Assembly: GCA_005881995.1 (NCBI GenBank)
Contig: VBHV01000220.1
Coordinates: 1-16,610 of the forward strand
Length of the DNA: 16,610 nt
Source of the DNA: Chloroflexota bacterium
Lineage (GTDB): Bacteria; Chloroflexota; Ktedonobacteria; Ktedonobacterales; Ktedonobacteraceae
Direction: 5' to 3'
Shown: positions 7,950 through 14,218 of the stretch, piece by piece
Layout of the letters: the number at the start of each line of letters is the position of its first letter
Numbering within the stretch: position 1 is the first letter of the stretch
Translations under genes and position numbers: made by a program
Notes under the pieces: generated by a model
The model's database searches: none
Seen by the model: the letters and a program-made list of their open reading frames with translations, nothing else
Told to the model about the DNA's origin: nothing

Positions 7950-8020
7950 CGTACTGAATCTTTCTGTGCTGTAGTTCTTCGTCTCCTACTATATCAAACC
8001 GGTCGAGATTAGAAAAGCAG
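7950..8020. other. Divergent region, propeller-gene side
   Basis: AT-rich stretch before the double-propeller ATG. On the minus strand TATAGT (7988-7993 complement) may be a -10, with only a poor TTTTCT -35 at about 17 bp. No strong operator was recognised here apart from proximity to the LysR promoter. Confidence 0.25.
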
Positions 8021-8048
8021 TTGACAGAATCGTCTAAGATAGTACTAT
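8021..8048 (+). promoter_or_regulatory. Sigma70-type promoter of the LysR operon
   Basis: Perfect -35 TTGACA at 8021-8026 and TACTAT at 8043-8048 with 16-bp spacing. The predicted start is near 8055, which leaves a leader of about 165 nt before the LysR ATG at 8222. Confidence 0.55.
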
Positions 8049-8058
8049 ACGTTCCTTG

Positions 8059-8170
8059 CAGCCTGTCTGACCGCAGGTGCTTCCTATCATCACTGCTGAC
8101 ACGGAGTGTAGAGACGCAGTCTCGTTGCAGTGATGCTTTCAAGCTGAAGACGTAGTCCGTTGACAGGCTG
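8059..8170 (+). promoter_or_regulatory. Nested inverted repeats in the LysR leader (possible structured RNA)
   Basis: Five complementary pairs nest without crossing. P1 is CAGCCTGTC 8059-8067 with GACAGGCTG 8162-8170. P2 is CATCACTGC 8088-8096 with GCAGTGATG 8127-8135. Inside P2 lie P3, ACAC/GTGT at 8099-8109 with triloop GGA, and P4, GAGAC/GTCTC at 8111-8123 with triloop GCA. P5 is CTTT/GAAG at 8136-8149. The set starts just after the predicted transcription start. It could be a cis-regulatory RNA. Individual palindromes could instead be LysR operators. It resembles no riboswitch class I can name. Confidence 0.4.
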
Positions 8171-8221
8171 GTTATCAAAAGGTTCGCCATTGAAAGGTTA
8201 TCTTTGTTCCAGGGGGCTTCC

Positions 8222-9163
8222 ATGCTAATGCACACAATGAATCTGCACCAACTCCACACCTTTCAAGTCGTCGCGAAACATTGTAGCTATGTTCGAGCGG
8301 CTGAGGAATTGCATTTCAGTCAACCTGCCGTATCAGCGCAGATACGCCACCTGGAAAATACGCTGGGCGTCAAATTATTTGAGCAGATAGGACGTAAGAC
8401 CCATCTCACGCAGGCCGGTGAGGAACTGTATATTTATAGCCAGAAAATATTCTCCATTATCGACGAGACGATGGAACTCATGGAGATGCTGCGCAGCCCC
8501 CATCATGGCCGCCTGAGCGTGGGTGCAGATACAACCGTTGGATCGTACGTGATTCCCGGACTGCTGGGAAAGTTTCGCCAGAGCTTCCCTGCCGTAGAGA
8601 TCTCTCTGGAAGTTCTGAATCGTGCCTCGCTAATCGACGCGCTGCTGAGCAATCGCGTCGACCTGGCGGTGATGGGCGCGGTTCCTGATGACGCGCCCAT
8701 CGAAATCGAGCCATTCGCCTACAATCCCCTGGTCTTAATCGCTGCGCCCAACCATCGCCTGGCTGGACGGACTGACGTGCCGATCAAAGAGTTGGGACGA
8801 GAACATTTTCTGCTGCGCGAACCGGGTTCAGGCACGCGCTCAGCCCTGGAACTCGCTTTGAGGGAGGCTGGAGTAGAGCTGCACATCAGCATGCAGGTGG
8901 GCAATAACAGCGCCATCAAGCATGGTGTGGCGGCTGGCCTCGGCATCGCTTTGATTTCGCGGGTTGCCCTGGATATGGAATTGGAGACCAACCGCCTGGT
9001 TATCCTCGATGTGGAGGGGTTTCCCATCATCCGTCAATGGCGGTTGGTTCACCTGAAAGAAAAATACCTCTCCCCCACCGCCCATGCCTTCAAAGCCTTC
9101 ATGTTGCAAAATGCTGATCGACGTTTGCGCAGGAAGCCGCCAGAGAGTATCTCATCATCGTAA
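8222..9163 (+). CDS. LysR-family transcriptional regulator
   Basis: DNA-binding one-component regulator, about 313 aa, typical length. The winged helix-turn-helix spans roughly residues 7-66 (MNLHQLHTFQVVAKHCSYVRAAEELHFSQPAVSAQIRHLE pattern, shown here only as a landmark: the recognition helix contains FSQPAVSAQIRHLE). The effector-binding domain starts near HHGRLSVGADTTVGSYVIP and resembles CbbR/CysB-type domains. I chose ATG 8222 because AGGGGG lies 5 nt upstream. TTG 8204 and ATG 8237 are alternatives, the second without a ribosome binding site. It is 16 bp upstream of the acyl-CoA dehydrogenase on the same strand, so unlike most LysR genes it is co-directional with its likely targets. The effector is unknown, and a CoA ester or organic acid of the downstream pathway is a reasonable guess. 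Confidence 0.92.
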   Translation: MLMHTMNLHQLHTFQVVAKHCSYVRAAEELHFSQPAVSAQIRHLENTLGVKLFEQIGRKTHLTQAGEELYIYSQKIFSIIDETMELMEMLRSPHHGRLSVGADTTVGSYVIPGLLGKFRQSFPAVEISLEVLNRASLIDALLSNRVDLAVMGAVPDDAPIEIEPFAYNPLVLIAAPNHRLAGRTDVPIKELGREHFLLREPGSGTRSALELALREAGVELHISMQVGNNSAIKHGVAAGLGIALISRVALDMELETNRLVILDVEGFPIIRQWRLVHLKEKYLSPTAHAFKAFMLQNADRRLRRKPPESISSS

Positions 9164-9179
9164 ATAGAAAGGCCTTATC

Positions 9180-10337
9180 ATGGATATTCCTTTATCTCAC
9201 GAAAGGCAGATGGTCATCGATGAAGTCAAGCGTTTTGTAGAACGTGAGGTAATCCCTGTTGCGCACCAACTCGAACACGATGATGTCTATCCTTTCGACC
9301 TGATCGAAAAGCTCAAGGCCCTGGGCGTTTTCAGCGCTACTATCCCCGAAGCCTATGGCGGCCTGGGTTTAGATTTCCTCACCTACTCGCAGGTAATCGA
9401 GCAGCTTGCGCGCGGTTGGATGAGCCTGGCGGGGATCGTCAATACGCATATACTGGTTGCCTATATGCTTCAAACCTACGGTACCGAGGAGCAGCGCCGT
9501 ACTTTTCTCCCCATAATGGCGGAGGGTGACAAACGCGGGGGGATCTGTCTTTCGGAAGCGAACGCGGGCAGCGATGTGCAGGCTATTACCATGACTGCAA
9601 CCCCCGAGGAGGATAATTATATCCTCAACGGCTCCAAGCTGTGGGTCACGAATGGCCTGCATGGGAGTATCTTCGCGGTGTTAGCGCGCACCGATACAAG
9701 CGCGTATCCTCCCTATCGCGGCATGAGCGTTTTCATCGTCGAAAGAGACACGCCAGGTCTGAGCGTCAGCCGCACCTTTGAAAAGCTGGGCTACAAGGGG
9801 GTCGAGACGGCGGAACTGGTCTTCGACCACGTGCGTGTTCCTGCCGCACGGCTGCTTGGCGGCAAAGAAGGCGAGGGTTTTAGGCATGCCATGAGCGGCC
9901 TGGAAGTCGGGCGCATTAATGTGGCCGCACGTGCCGTCGGGGTAGCGCAGGCTGCCTTTGATGATGCGATTCGCTATGCGCAGCAGCGGCAGACCTTCGG
10001 CAAACCCATCGCACAGCACCAAGCCATCCAGATTAAGCTGGCGGATATGGCAACCAGAATCGAGGCAGCCCGTCTCCTACTCCAGCACGCGGCACGTAAG
10101 AAAGACGGAGGTGAGCGCTGCGACCTGGAAGCTGGCATGGCGAAGCTCTTCGCCACCGAGATGTGCCAGGAGGTCACACTCGAAGCCATGCGCATTCACG
10201 GTGGCTACGGCTACACCAAAGAGTTCAACGTCGAACGCTACTACCGTGACGCCCCGTTCATGCTTGTCGCAGAGGGAACCAGCGAGATTCAAAAGTTGGT
10301 GATCGCCCGGCAGTTGTTGGAGAAATACAAATTGTAG
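9180..10337 (+). CDS. Acyl-CoA dehydrogenase (candidate methylsuccinyl-CoA dehydrogenase)
   Basis: FAD enzyme that introduces a trans double bond into an acyl-CoA and passes electrons to ETF. The 385 aa are the standard family length. FAD/substrate motif CLSEANAGSDV (123-133), LWVTNG (154-159), GYKGVETAELVFD (204-216), RQTFGKPIAQHQAIQ (270-284), RIHGGYGY (338-345) and VAEGTSEIQ (363-371) are visible. Glu365 sits where short-chain family members keep the catalytic base. The start ATG at 9180 follows AGAAAGG. The neighbours (mesaconyl-CoA-hydratase-like MaoC and a beta-methylmalyl-CoA-lyase-like gene) suggest methylsuccinyl-CoA as substrate. Other branched short-chain acyl-CoAs cannot be excluded, and Proteobacterial Mcd proteins are longer. 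Its TAG stop (10335-10337) lies within a palindromic repeat element. Confidence 0.9.
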   Translation: MDIPLSHERQMVIDEVKRFVEREVIPVAHQLEHDDVYPFDLIEKLKALGVFSATIPEAYGGLGLDFLTYSQVIEQLARGWMSLAGIVNTHILVAYMLQTYGTEEQRRTFLPIMAEGDKRGGICLSEANAGSDVQAITMTATPEEDNYILNGSKLWVTNGLHGSIFAVLARTDTSAYPPYRGMSVFIVERDTPGLSVSRTFEKLGYKGVETAELVFDHVRVPAARLLGGKEGEGFRHAMSGLEVGRINVAARAVGVAQAAFDDAIRYAQQRQTFGKPIAQHQAIQIKLADMATRIEAARLLLQHAARKKDGGERCDLEAGMAKLFATEMCQEVTLEAMRIHGGYGYTKEFNVERYYRDAPFMLVAEGTSEIQKLVIARQLLEKYKL

Positions 10338-10408
10338 GGGTGCAATTCATTGCGCCCTTATGCTCATATATCGGCCTGCAATGAGGGCGCAATGAATTGC
10401 GCCCCTAC
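10334..10408. repeat. Inverted pair of GTAG-palindrome elements between dehydrogenase and hydratase genes
   Basis: Copy 1 (10334-10357) is GTAG plus GGGTGCAAT, TC, ATTGCGCCC. Copy 2 (10385-10408) is the same element in reverse orientation with one base difference. The two can pair over 24 bp (one T-G wobble) around a 27-nt loop, and each is also self-complementary. In the transcript this would form a very stable hairpin between two operon genes, affecting 3' end protection or partial termination. It has no T-run on the + strand, so it is not a classical terminator. Confidence 0.8.
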
Positions 10409-10427
10409 ACGAGAAGAGGAGATATCT

Positions 10428-10946
10428 ATGCAATTCGGCAGATGCTTTGAAGAATTTGAGATCGGCGCAATCTACAAACACTGGCCTGGTCGCACGATTA
10501 CCGAATATGACGATACACTGTTCTGTATGCTGACTATGAATCACAACCCCTTGCATATAGACGCGCACTACGCTGAAACCCGCCAGCATGGGCAACGCCT
10601 GGTGGCCGGGCCGCTCATCTTTAGCATTGTACTGGGCATGACCGTCGAAGATGTGAGCGGTAAAGCCATTGCCAACCTGGAATTTGAGAATGTCAAACAT
10701 CTTGCTCCCACTTTTCACGGGGATACTGTCTACGCGGAAACGAAGGTGCTGGATAAAAGGCTTTCGAGCAGCAAGCCGGACCGCGGCGTCGTGACGGTGG
10801 AGACTATAAGTTATAACCAGCGCGGGGAAACGATACTGTCGTTCAAACGGCGTGTGATGATTCCCACCAGGACGGCAGATGAAGCATGGCAGCGTGAATG
10901 GGATGAGAAGATGGAGAAGTTACGCGAGGAAGGGAAGCAAATATAA
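10428..10946 (+). CDS. MaoC-type hotdog hydratase, mesaconyl-CoA hydratase-like
   Basis: Single-hotdog enoyl-CoA hydratase 2 family protein, 172 aa. ATG 10428 is preceded by AAGAGGAG about 7 nt upstream, so the open frame further upstream (26 codons through the repeat element) is not used. The N-terminus (MQFGRCFEEFEIGAIYKHWPG) and the LTMNHNPLHIDAHYA block (35-49) closely resemble, from memory, the short MaoC protein beside ccr, meaA and a CitE-like lyase in Streptomyces ethylmalonyl-CoA clusters. Classical R-hydratases carry Asp in the D-x-N-P-x-H motif. Here Asn38 takes its place, with His43 and Asp45 following. The expected reaction is water addition to mesaconyl-CoA giving beta-methylmalyl-CoA. 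The last 25 residues form a charged helix. An itaconyl-CoA-hydratase role is the main alternative. Confidence 0.85.
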   Translation: MQFGRCFEEFEIGAIYKHWPGRTITEYDDTLFCMLTMNHNPLHIDAHYAETRQHGQRLVAGPLIFSIVLGMTVEDVSGKAIANLEFENVKHLAPTFHGDTVYAETKVLDKRLSSSKPDRGVVTVETISYNQRGETILSFKRRVMIPTRTADEAWQREWDEKMEKLREEGKQI

Positions 10947-10982
10947 TCAGTCGTTGTTGAGACAATATATCCTGTGGTTCCA

Positions 10983-11008
10983 CCCTGGCCAGCAAATACC
11001 AGCCAGGG
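10983..11008 (+). repeat. Stem-loop after the hydratase gene
   Basis: CCCTGGC (10983-10989) and GCCAGGG (11002-11008) form a 7-bp stem with a 12-nt loop, 36 bp past the hydratase stop. No T-run follows directly. It may add to 3' end protection ahead of the stronger hairpin at 11037. Confidence 0.4.
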
Positions 11009-11036
11009 ATTCATTAACGATAGTTCTTTCTTGTGC

Positions 11037-11085
11037 CTCCTCTCTCCCCAAAACACATCGGGGAGAGAGGAGTGCTTTTCTCTAT
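11037..11085 (+). terminator. Strong hairpin terminator, end of the LysR operon
   Basis: A perfect 13-bp stem, CTCCTCTCTCCCC (11037-11049) with GGGGAGAGAGGAG (11060-11072), has a 10-nt loop and is followed by TGCTTTTCTCTAT. It lies between convergent genes (hydratase + and Asp-box protein -). The T-rich side is on the + strand, so it mainly serves the LysR-dehydrogenase-hydratase transcript. Confidence 0.8.
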
Positions 11086-11097
11086 CTATTACCTACC

Positions 11098-12549
11098 TTA
11101 TGCACTCGTAGCGGAGATGCTTGTCCAGGTTAATCCACCATCGACCGTCTTGAGCAGAGAAGAGGAATTGGCTGTTGCCAAAGTGATCGCCCACCCGACT
11201 GTAGTTGAGACAAAGTCGATCTGGGTGATGTTTTTGAAATTCGCACTGGGGGAGAGTTTTATCCAATGCTGGCCTCCGTCGCTGGTACGATAGAGCATTG
11301 TGCCGTCGGTCGCCCACCCATGCTGCATATCGGCAAAACTAAGCAGCGGAAGGGCAGCAGCAATGGGTGCTGTACTCTGCCAGGTTCTGCCACCATCGTG
11401 CGTGGTATAGATAGCCGTGGCAATAGCACTGTCAGTCGTGATGTTAGAAAAGATGACGGGAAGGATGCCATCGGCGGTCGAAAAGAAGGTGGGGGAGAGG
11501 AGCGAGAGCCGGGCAGATGGCAACCCGGGTGGCATAAGGAGCGATTGCGGTTGCCAGGTCGAACCCCCATCATGTGTGACATAGAGCCACGCGAGATCGG
11601 TAATGAAGACGGTTCCAGTCACCCATCCTGTCGAGGCATCCAGAAAGTGCATCCCTGATTTCTGCCCTCCATAGGGAAGCTTGCCGGGGGGAGTCGCGTC
11701 CGAAAAAAGTGCAGTGGCTACGTTCACCCAGGTCTTGCCCCCGTCCGTCGTGCGAAACACAGACACCGGTTCAGCTGGTCCTCCCAGGGGACGCACAGCA
11801 GCCAGTACCCAGCCGCGCTGCGCGTCAATGAAGGAGATTTGCCGTGGCAAGGGCATCTGGATCGTTGATTGTTGCCAGCTCTGGCCGCCATCAGCGGTGT
11901 GCAAGACCTGAGTACTCGCTCCATCAGGCCGGGGCGTTCCTATCGACGCTATAGAAGCGGTAGGGAAGTCCGCTATACTGTCCTGTGTGAGCGTGGCGCC
12001 AGCAGGCGTCACATTCTTCCAATGAACTCCCCCATCGGTGGTGCGCAGCACTGTCTGCCCGGTGAGCGCCCATCCGGTCGACGCATCGATCATATGAAAA
12101 GAGAGCAACGTAGGCAACGTATTGAGACCTCCTGTTGGTTTCGCTGAACTACCGGGACTACTTCGATGTGATAGGTTCAATACAAAAAGGAGGGAACTCA
12201 CCACCAGCGCTGCAACCAGCACGGCAGCAATCATGCTCATGCGGCGCTGCCAGGGCTTTCTTTCGATACTAGGAGAGCGAGTTGGCTTTACATCCCCTGT
12301 AGGGGCGGGGGTAGTGCGGATGTGGGGTGGGGGCGCTTGCGTCGCCCGCGTCGCCCGTTGTTGGATGTCACGCGCCTCGTTACTAGGTAACGGATGTAGA
12401 GAACCCTCATTATTGAGGAGGCGCTGCTGGACGCGTGCGAGATGCTGAGCTTTTTGACCATCCGCCCGATACATGAGGCGAAGATCTCGGATGAGGCGTT
12501 GGTGCTGTTCATCCACCTCTTCAGGGAGTAGTTCGTTGGTGTCTGCCAT
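11098..12549 (-). CDS. Membrane-anchored Asp-box (BNR) beta-propeller protein, partner of an ECF sigma factor
   Basis: 483 aa. Residues 1-100 are cytoplasmic and begin with a helical stretch (about 10-46, EEVDEQHQRLIRDLRLMYRA...), followed by a Pro/Thr-rich linker. One membrane helix is at about 104-126 after KPWQRR. The outer part holds seven Asp-boxes of the form T-x-D-G-G-x-x-W, ending at about W177, W225, W274, W332, W390, W429 and W475. The pattern matches Ycf48/HCF136- or sortilin-like propellers. The gene starts 14 bp after the sigma factor stop, with AAGGA and GAGG upstream of ATG 12549, so the two are co-transcribed. Position and topology suggest a sensor or anti-sigma role with the N-terminal helices holding the sigma factor. 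No zinc-binding anti-sigma motif (HxxxCxxC) is present. Hydrolase activity is not implied by Asp-boxes. Confidence 0.85.
   Translation of the reverse strand: MADTNELLPEEVDEQHQRLIRDLRLMYRADGQKAQHLARVQQRLLNNEGSLHPLPSNEARDIQQRATRATQAPPPHIRTTPAPTGDVKPTRSPSIERKPWQRRMSMIAAVLVAALVVSSLLFVLNLSHRSSPGSSAKPTGGLNTLPTLLSFHMIDASTGWALTGQTVLRTTDGGVHWKNVTPAGATLTQDSIADFPTASIASIGTPRPDGASTQVLHTADGGQSWQQSTIQMPLPRQISFIDAQRGWVLAAVRPLGGPAEPVSVFRTTDGGKTWVNVATALFSDATPPGKLPYGGQKSGMHFLDASTGWVTGTVFITDLAWLYVTHDGGSTWQPQSLLMPPGLPSARLSLLSPTFFSTADGILPVIFSNITTDSAIATAIYTTHDGGRTWQSTAPIAAALPLLSFADMQHGWATDGTMLYRTSDGGQHWIKLSPSANFKNITQIDFVSTTVGWAITLATANSSSLLKTVDGGLTWTSISATSA
12299..12347. repeat. Degenerate GTAG-palindrome sequences in the linker of the Asp-box protein
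   Basis: GTAGGGGCGGGG at 12299-12310 shares the head of the repeat family. GGGCGC, TT, GCGTCGCCC at 12331-12347 looks like a 9-2-9 member that lost three bases from its left arm. Both fall in codons for the Pro/Thr-rich linker (ATRATQAPPPHIRTTPAPTG). Confidence 0.4.
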
Positions 12550-12563
12550 GACCTCGTTCCTTT

Positions 12564-13094
12564 CTAGTGCTGCTCGTAGATCCTCCGTAGGAGTGCAAGG
12601 CTACGAGAACAGATTTTCCTCACAGTGGCTTCGCGTTTGTTCAGTAAGACGGCAATCTCGGTGAAGCGCAGGCCCTCCCCATAGCGTAATTGGAGCACCT
12701 GCTGTTGCTGCGATGAGAGTTTTCCAATGGCTTTGTACAGACGCTCAAGCTCTTCGCGTCGCAGTACCAGTTGTTCAGGCGTCAGCGCCTCATCGTGGGA
12801 CGCGTTCTCTACAACCTGTTCCAGGGGGACAGCAGGCGGTTGACCTGGGCGGCGATAGCTATCGATGAGTTTGTTGTGAGCGACGCGCCACAGCCAGACG
12901 AGCTGCTGTTTGTCGGTGAGCCAGGAGAGGTTATCATGCTCTAAAGCTGTTAAGAAGACCTCCAGTGTCAGATCCTCGGCATCTTGCCACGAAGCGGTAC
13001 GCGATCTCACGTAGGCAAGAATGATCGCTGCATACCGCTCGTAAAGCGTGTTGTCTGAGTTCTGGGCCAGTTTGTGTTCGTCTTGTTGCTGCAT
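12564..13094 (-). CDS. ECF-type RNA polymerase sigma factor
   Basis: About 176 aa, normal for a two-domain group 4 sigma factor. Sigma2 region: YERYAAIILAYVRSR, then DAEDLTLEVFLTAL and WLWRVAHNKLIDSYRR. Sigma4 region: LSSQQQQVLQLRYGEGLRFTEIAVLLNKREATVRKICSRSLALLRR. The linker is acidic and proline-containing. The open frame begins GTG ATG ATG at 13100-13092. AGAAGG upstream favours the second ATG (13094), although 13097 is possible. The downstream Asp-box membrane protein is likely its cognate regulator. Such sigma factors often activate their own promoter. A TGTCAC and a CGTC element lie 14 bp apart upstream on the minus strand (around 13130-13157), but I cannot show they form its promoter. 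Confidence 0.93.
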   Translation of the reverse strand: MQQQDEHKLAQNSDNTLYERYAAIILAYVRSRTASWQDAEDLTLEVFLTALEHDNLSWLTDKQQLVWLWRVAHNKLIDSYRRPGQPPAVPLEQVVENASHDEALTPEQLVLRREELERLYKAIGKLSSQQQQVLQLRYGEGLRFTEIAVLLNKREATVRKICSRSLALLRRIYEQH

Positions 13095-13153
13095 CATCAC
13101 CTTCTGCGCTCCATATGCTCACATATAAAAGACGCGAAATCTCTAAAAGTGTG

Positions 13154-13185
13154 ACACAGATTTGATAGTTGCTAGTGATCTGTGT
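13154..13185. promoter_or_regulatory. 8-bp inverted repeat upstream of the sigma factor
   Basis: ACACAGAT (13154-13161) and ATCTGTGT (13178-13185) are separated by 16 bp, in the 224-bp region between the sigma factor and lyase start codons. Centre-to-centre distance is 24 bp, so a dimeric regulator is possible. As RNA on the + strand it would form a hairpin ahead of the terminator at 13209. Confidence 0.4.
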
Positions 13186-13208
13186 AAATCATTCACAGAG
13201 AAGATGAG

Positions 13209-13242
13209 GAACTCGACAGCGAACCGCTGCCGGGTTCTTTTT
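13209..13242 (+). terminator. Orphan intrinsic terminator upstream of the lyase gene
   Basis: Arms GAACTCGACAGCG (13209-13221) and CGCTGCCGGGTTC (13225-13237) pair with one wobble and one mismatch around an AAC loop, followed directly by TTTTTGTTT. On the + strand this is a textbook intrinsic terminator. No + strand gene lies between the hydratase terminator and this point, so it ends either a small RNA, an antisense transcript through the sigma operon, or a lyase leader. Confidence 0.75.
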
Positions 13243-13249
13243 GTTTCAG

Positions 13250-13258
13250 TGATATAAT
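13250..13258 (+). promoter_or_regulatory. Extended -10 promoter of the CoA lyase
   Basis: TGA followed by TATAAT (13253-13258) matches an extended -10. The -35 region is poor, as is usual for this class. It lies about 60 bp before the lyase ATG and directly after the orphan terminator, so the lyase is insulated from upstream transcription. Confidence 0.55.
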
Positions 13259-13318
13259 GAAGAACCTGGAAAAACATCCATTTTAAGCTATGCAGTTTGA
13301 GTGGGAGGAGGGTTACCC

Positions 13319-14218
13319 ATGCGCTTGAGACGGTCTGAGTTGTCAACGCCTGCCAGCAATGAACGCATGATCGCCAAAGCCGCAGCAAGCGCTGCTGACC
13401 TGGTATTTCTCGACCTGGAAGACTCTGTGGCACCGATAGAGAAGGTCGGAGCGAGAGCAAAGGTAATCCATGCCTTACAAACCCTGGACTTTGGGAAAAA
13501 GACCAGGGCAGTGCGGATTAATGATCTTGAAACAGAGTACGCCTACCAGGATATCATCTCAATCGTTGAGGAGGCGGGTGATAAACTTGATATCATCATT
13601 ATCCCGAAAATCAAATCCGGCAAAGATGTGTGGTGGGTTGATTTGCTTTTAACACAAATTGAGAAGCGGTTGCATCGATCAAAGCCCATTGGCCTTGAGG
13701 CTCAAATTGAGGAGGTTGAAGCATTGCAATGTGTTGAGGAAATTGCAAGGTCAAGCCCACGCCTTGAAGCACTCATATTTGGGCAGTATGATTATGCAGC
13801 CTCCCAGGGGGTAGATCCCAGGGCAATTGAGGAAGACTCAATGCTCTACGAGAGTGATATCTGGCATTACGCCAGAAACAAAATAGTGATTGCCGCACGC
13901 GCAGCAGGCATTGATGCCATTGACGGCCCTTTTATTGATTATCAGAATGCGGAGGGCTTCAGGAGAGCATGTGTCCGGGTCCGTACCCTTGGGTTTTCAG
14001 GGAAATGGGCAATTCACCCAGGCCAAATCGAGCTTGCGAATGGTGTCTTTGCACCCTCGGACGACGATATTGCCTGGGCGAGAAAGCTGGATGCACTCTA
14101 CAAAGAGGCACAAGAAAAGGGTTTGGGAGCCGTGACGTACGAGGGGAAAATGGTTGATGTTGCACTCATTCGCAATGCGAGAAACATAATCCAAAAAGCA
14201 GACCTTATTGGAAAGTAG
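13319..14218 (+). CDS. HpcH/HpaI (CitE-like) CoA ester lyase, candidate L-malyl/beta-methylmalyl-CoA lyase
   Basis: Mg-dependent TIM-barrel lyase, 299 aa from ATG 13319, which has GGAGGAGGG 6-7 nt upstream. The in-frame GTG at 13301 is less likely. LDLEDSVAP (31-39), the VRIND block with Arg66, GLEAQIE with metal-ligand Glu127, IFGQYDY with Asp158, IDGPF (201-205) and GKWAIHPGQI (228-237) fit the malyl-CoA lyase branch of the family. The expected reaction splits beta-methylmalyl-CoA into glyoxylate and propionyl-CoA, the step after the hydratase encoded at 10428. Base composition is visibly lower in G+C than the dehydrogenase (a 60-bp sample at 13681 is about 47%), and it is not in the LysR operon. 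Citramalyl-CoA lyase is the alternative. Confidence 0.88.
   Translation: MRLRRSELSTPASNERMIAKAAASAADLVFLDLEDSVAPIEKVGARAKVIHALQTLDFGKKTRAVRINDLETEYAYQDIISIVEEAGDKLDIIIIPKIKSGKDVWWVDLLLTQIEKRLHRSKPIGLEAQIEEVEALQCVEEIARSSPRLEALIFGQYDYAASQGVDPRAIEEDSMLYESDIWHYARNKIVIAARAAGIDAIDGPFIDYQNAEGFRRACVRVRTLGFSGKWAIHPGQIELANGVFAPSDDDIAWARKLDALYKEAQEKGLGAVTYEGKMVDVALIRNARNIIQKADLIGK

Noticed and set aside
8160..8176. Second TTGACA (8160-8165) as LysR promoter
   Set aside because: No -10 element at 15-19 bp spacing. The TTGACA at 8021 has one.
8222..9163. Assigning the LysR protein as an itaconate regulator
   Set aside because: LysR genes next to hydratase and lyase occur in itaconate clusters, but no CoA-transferase is present here and the hydratase looks more like mesaconyl-CoA hydratase. 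No specific name is justified.
13150..13197. CRP-like TGTGA/TCACA half-sites
   Set aside because: The two halves are 38 bp apart, while a CRP site needs 6 bp. It probably reflects the local inverted repeat.
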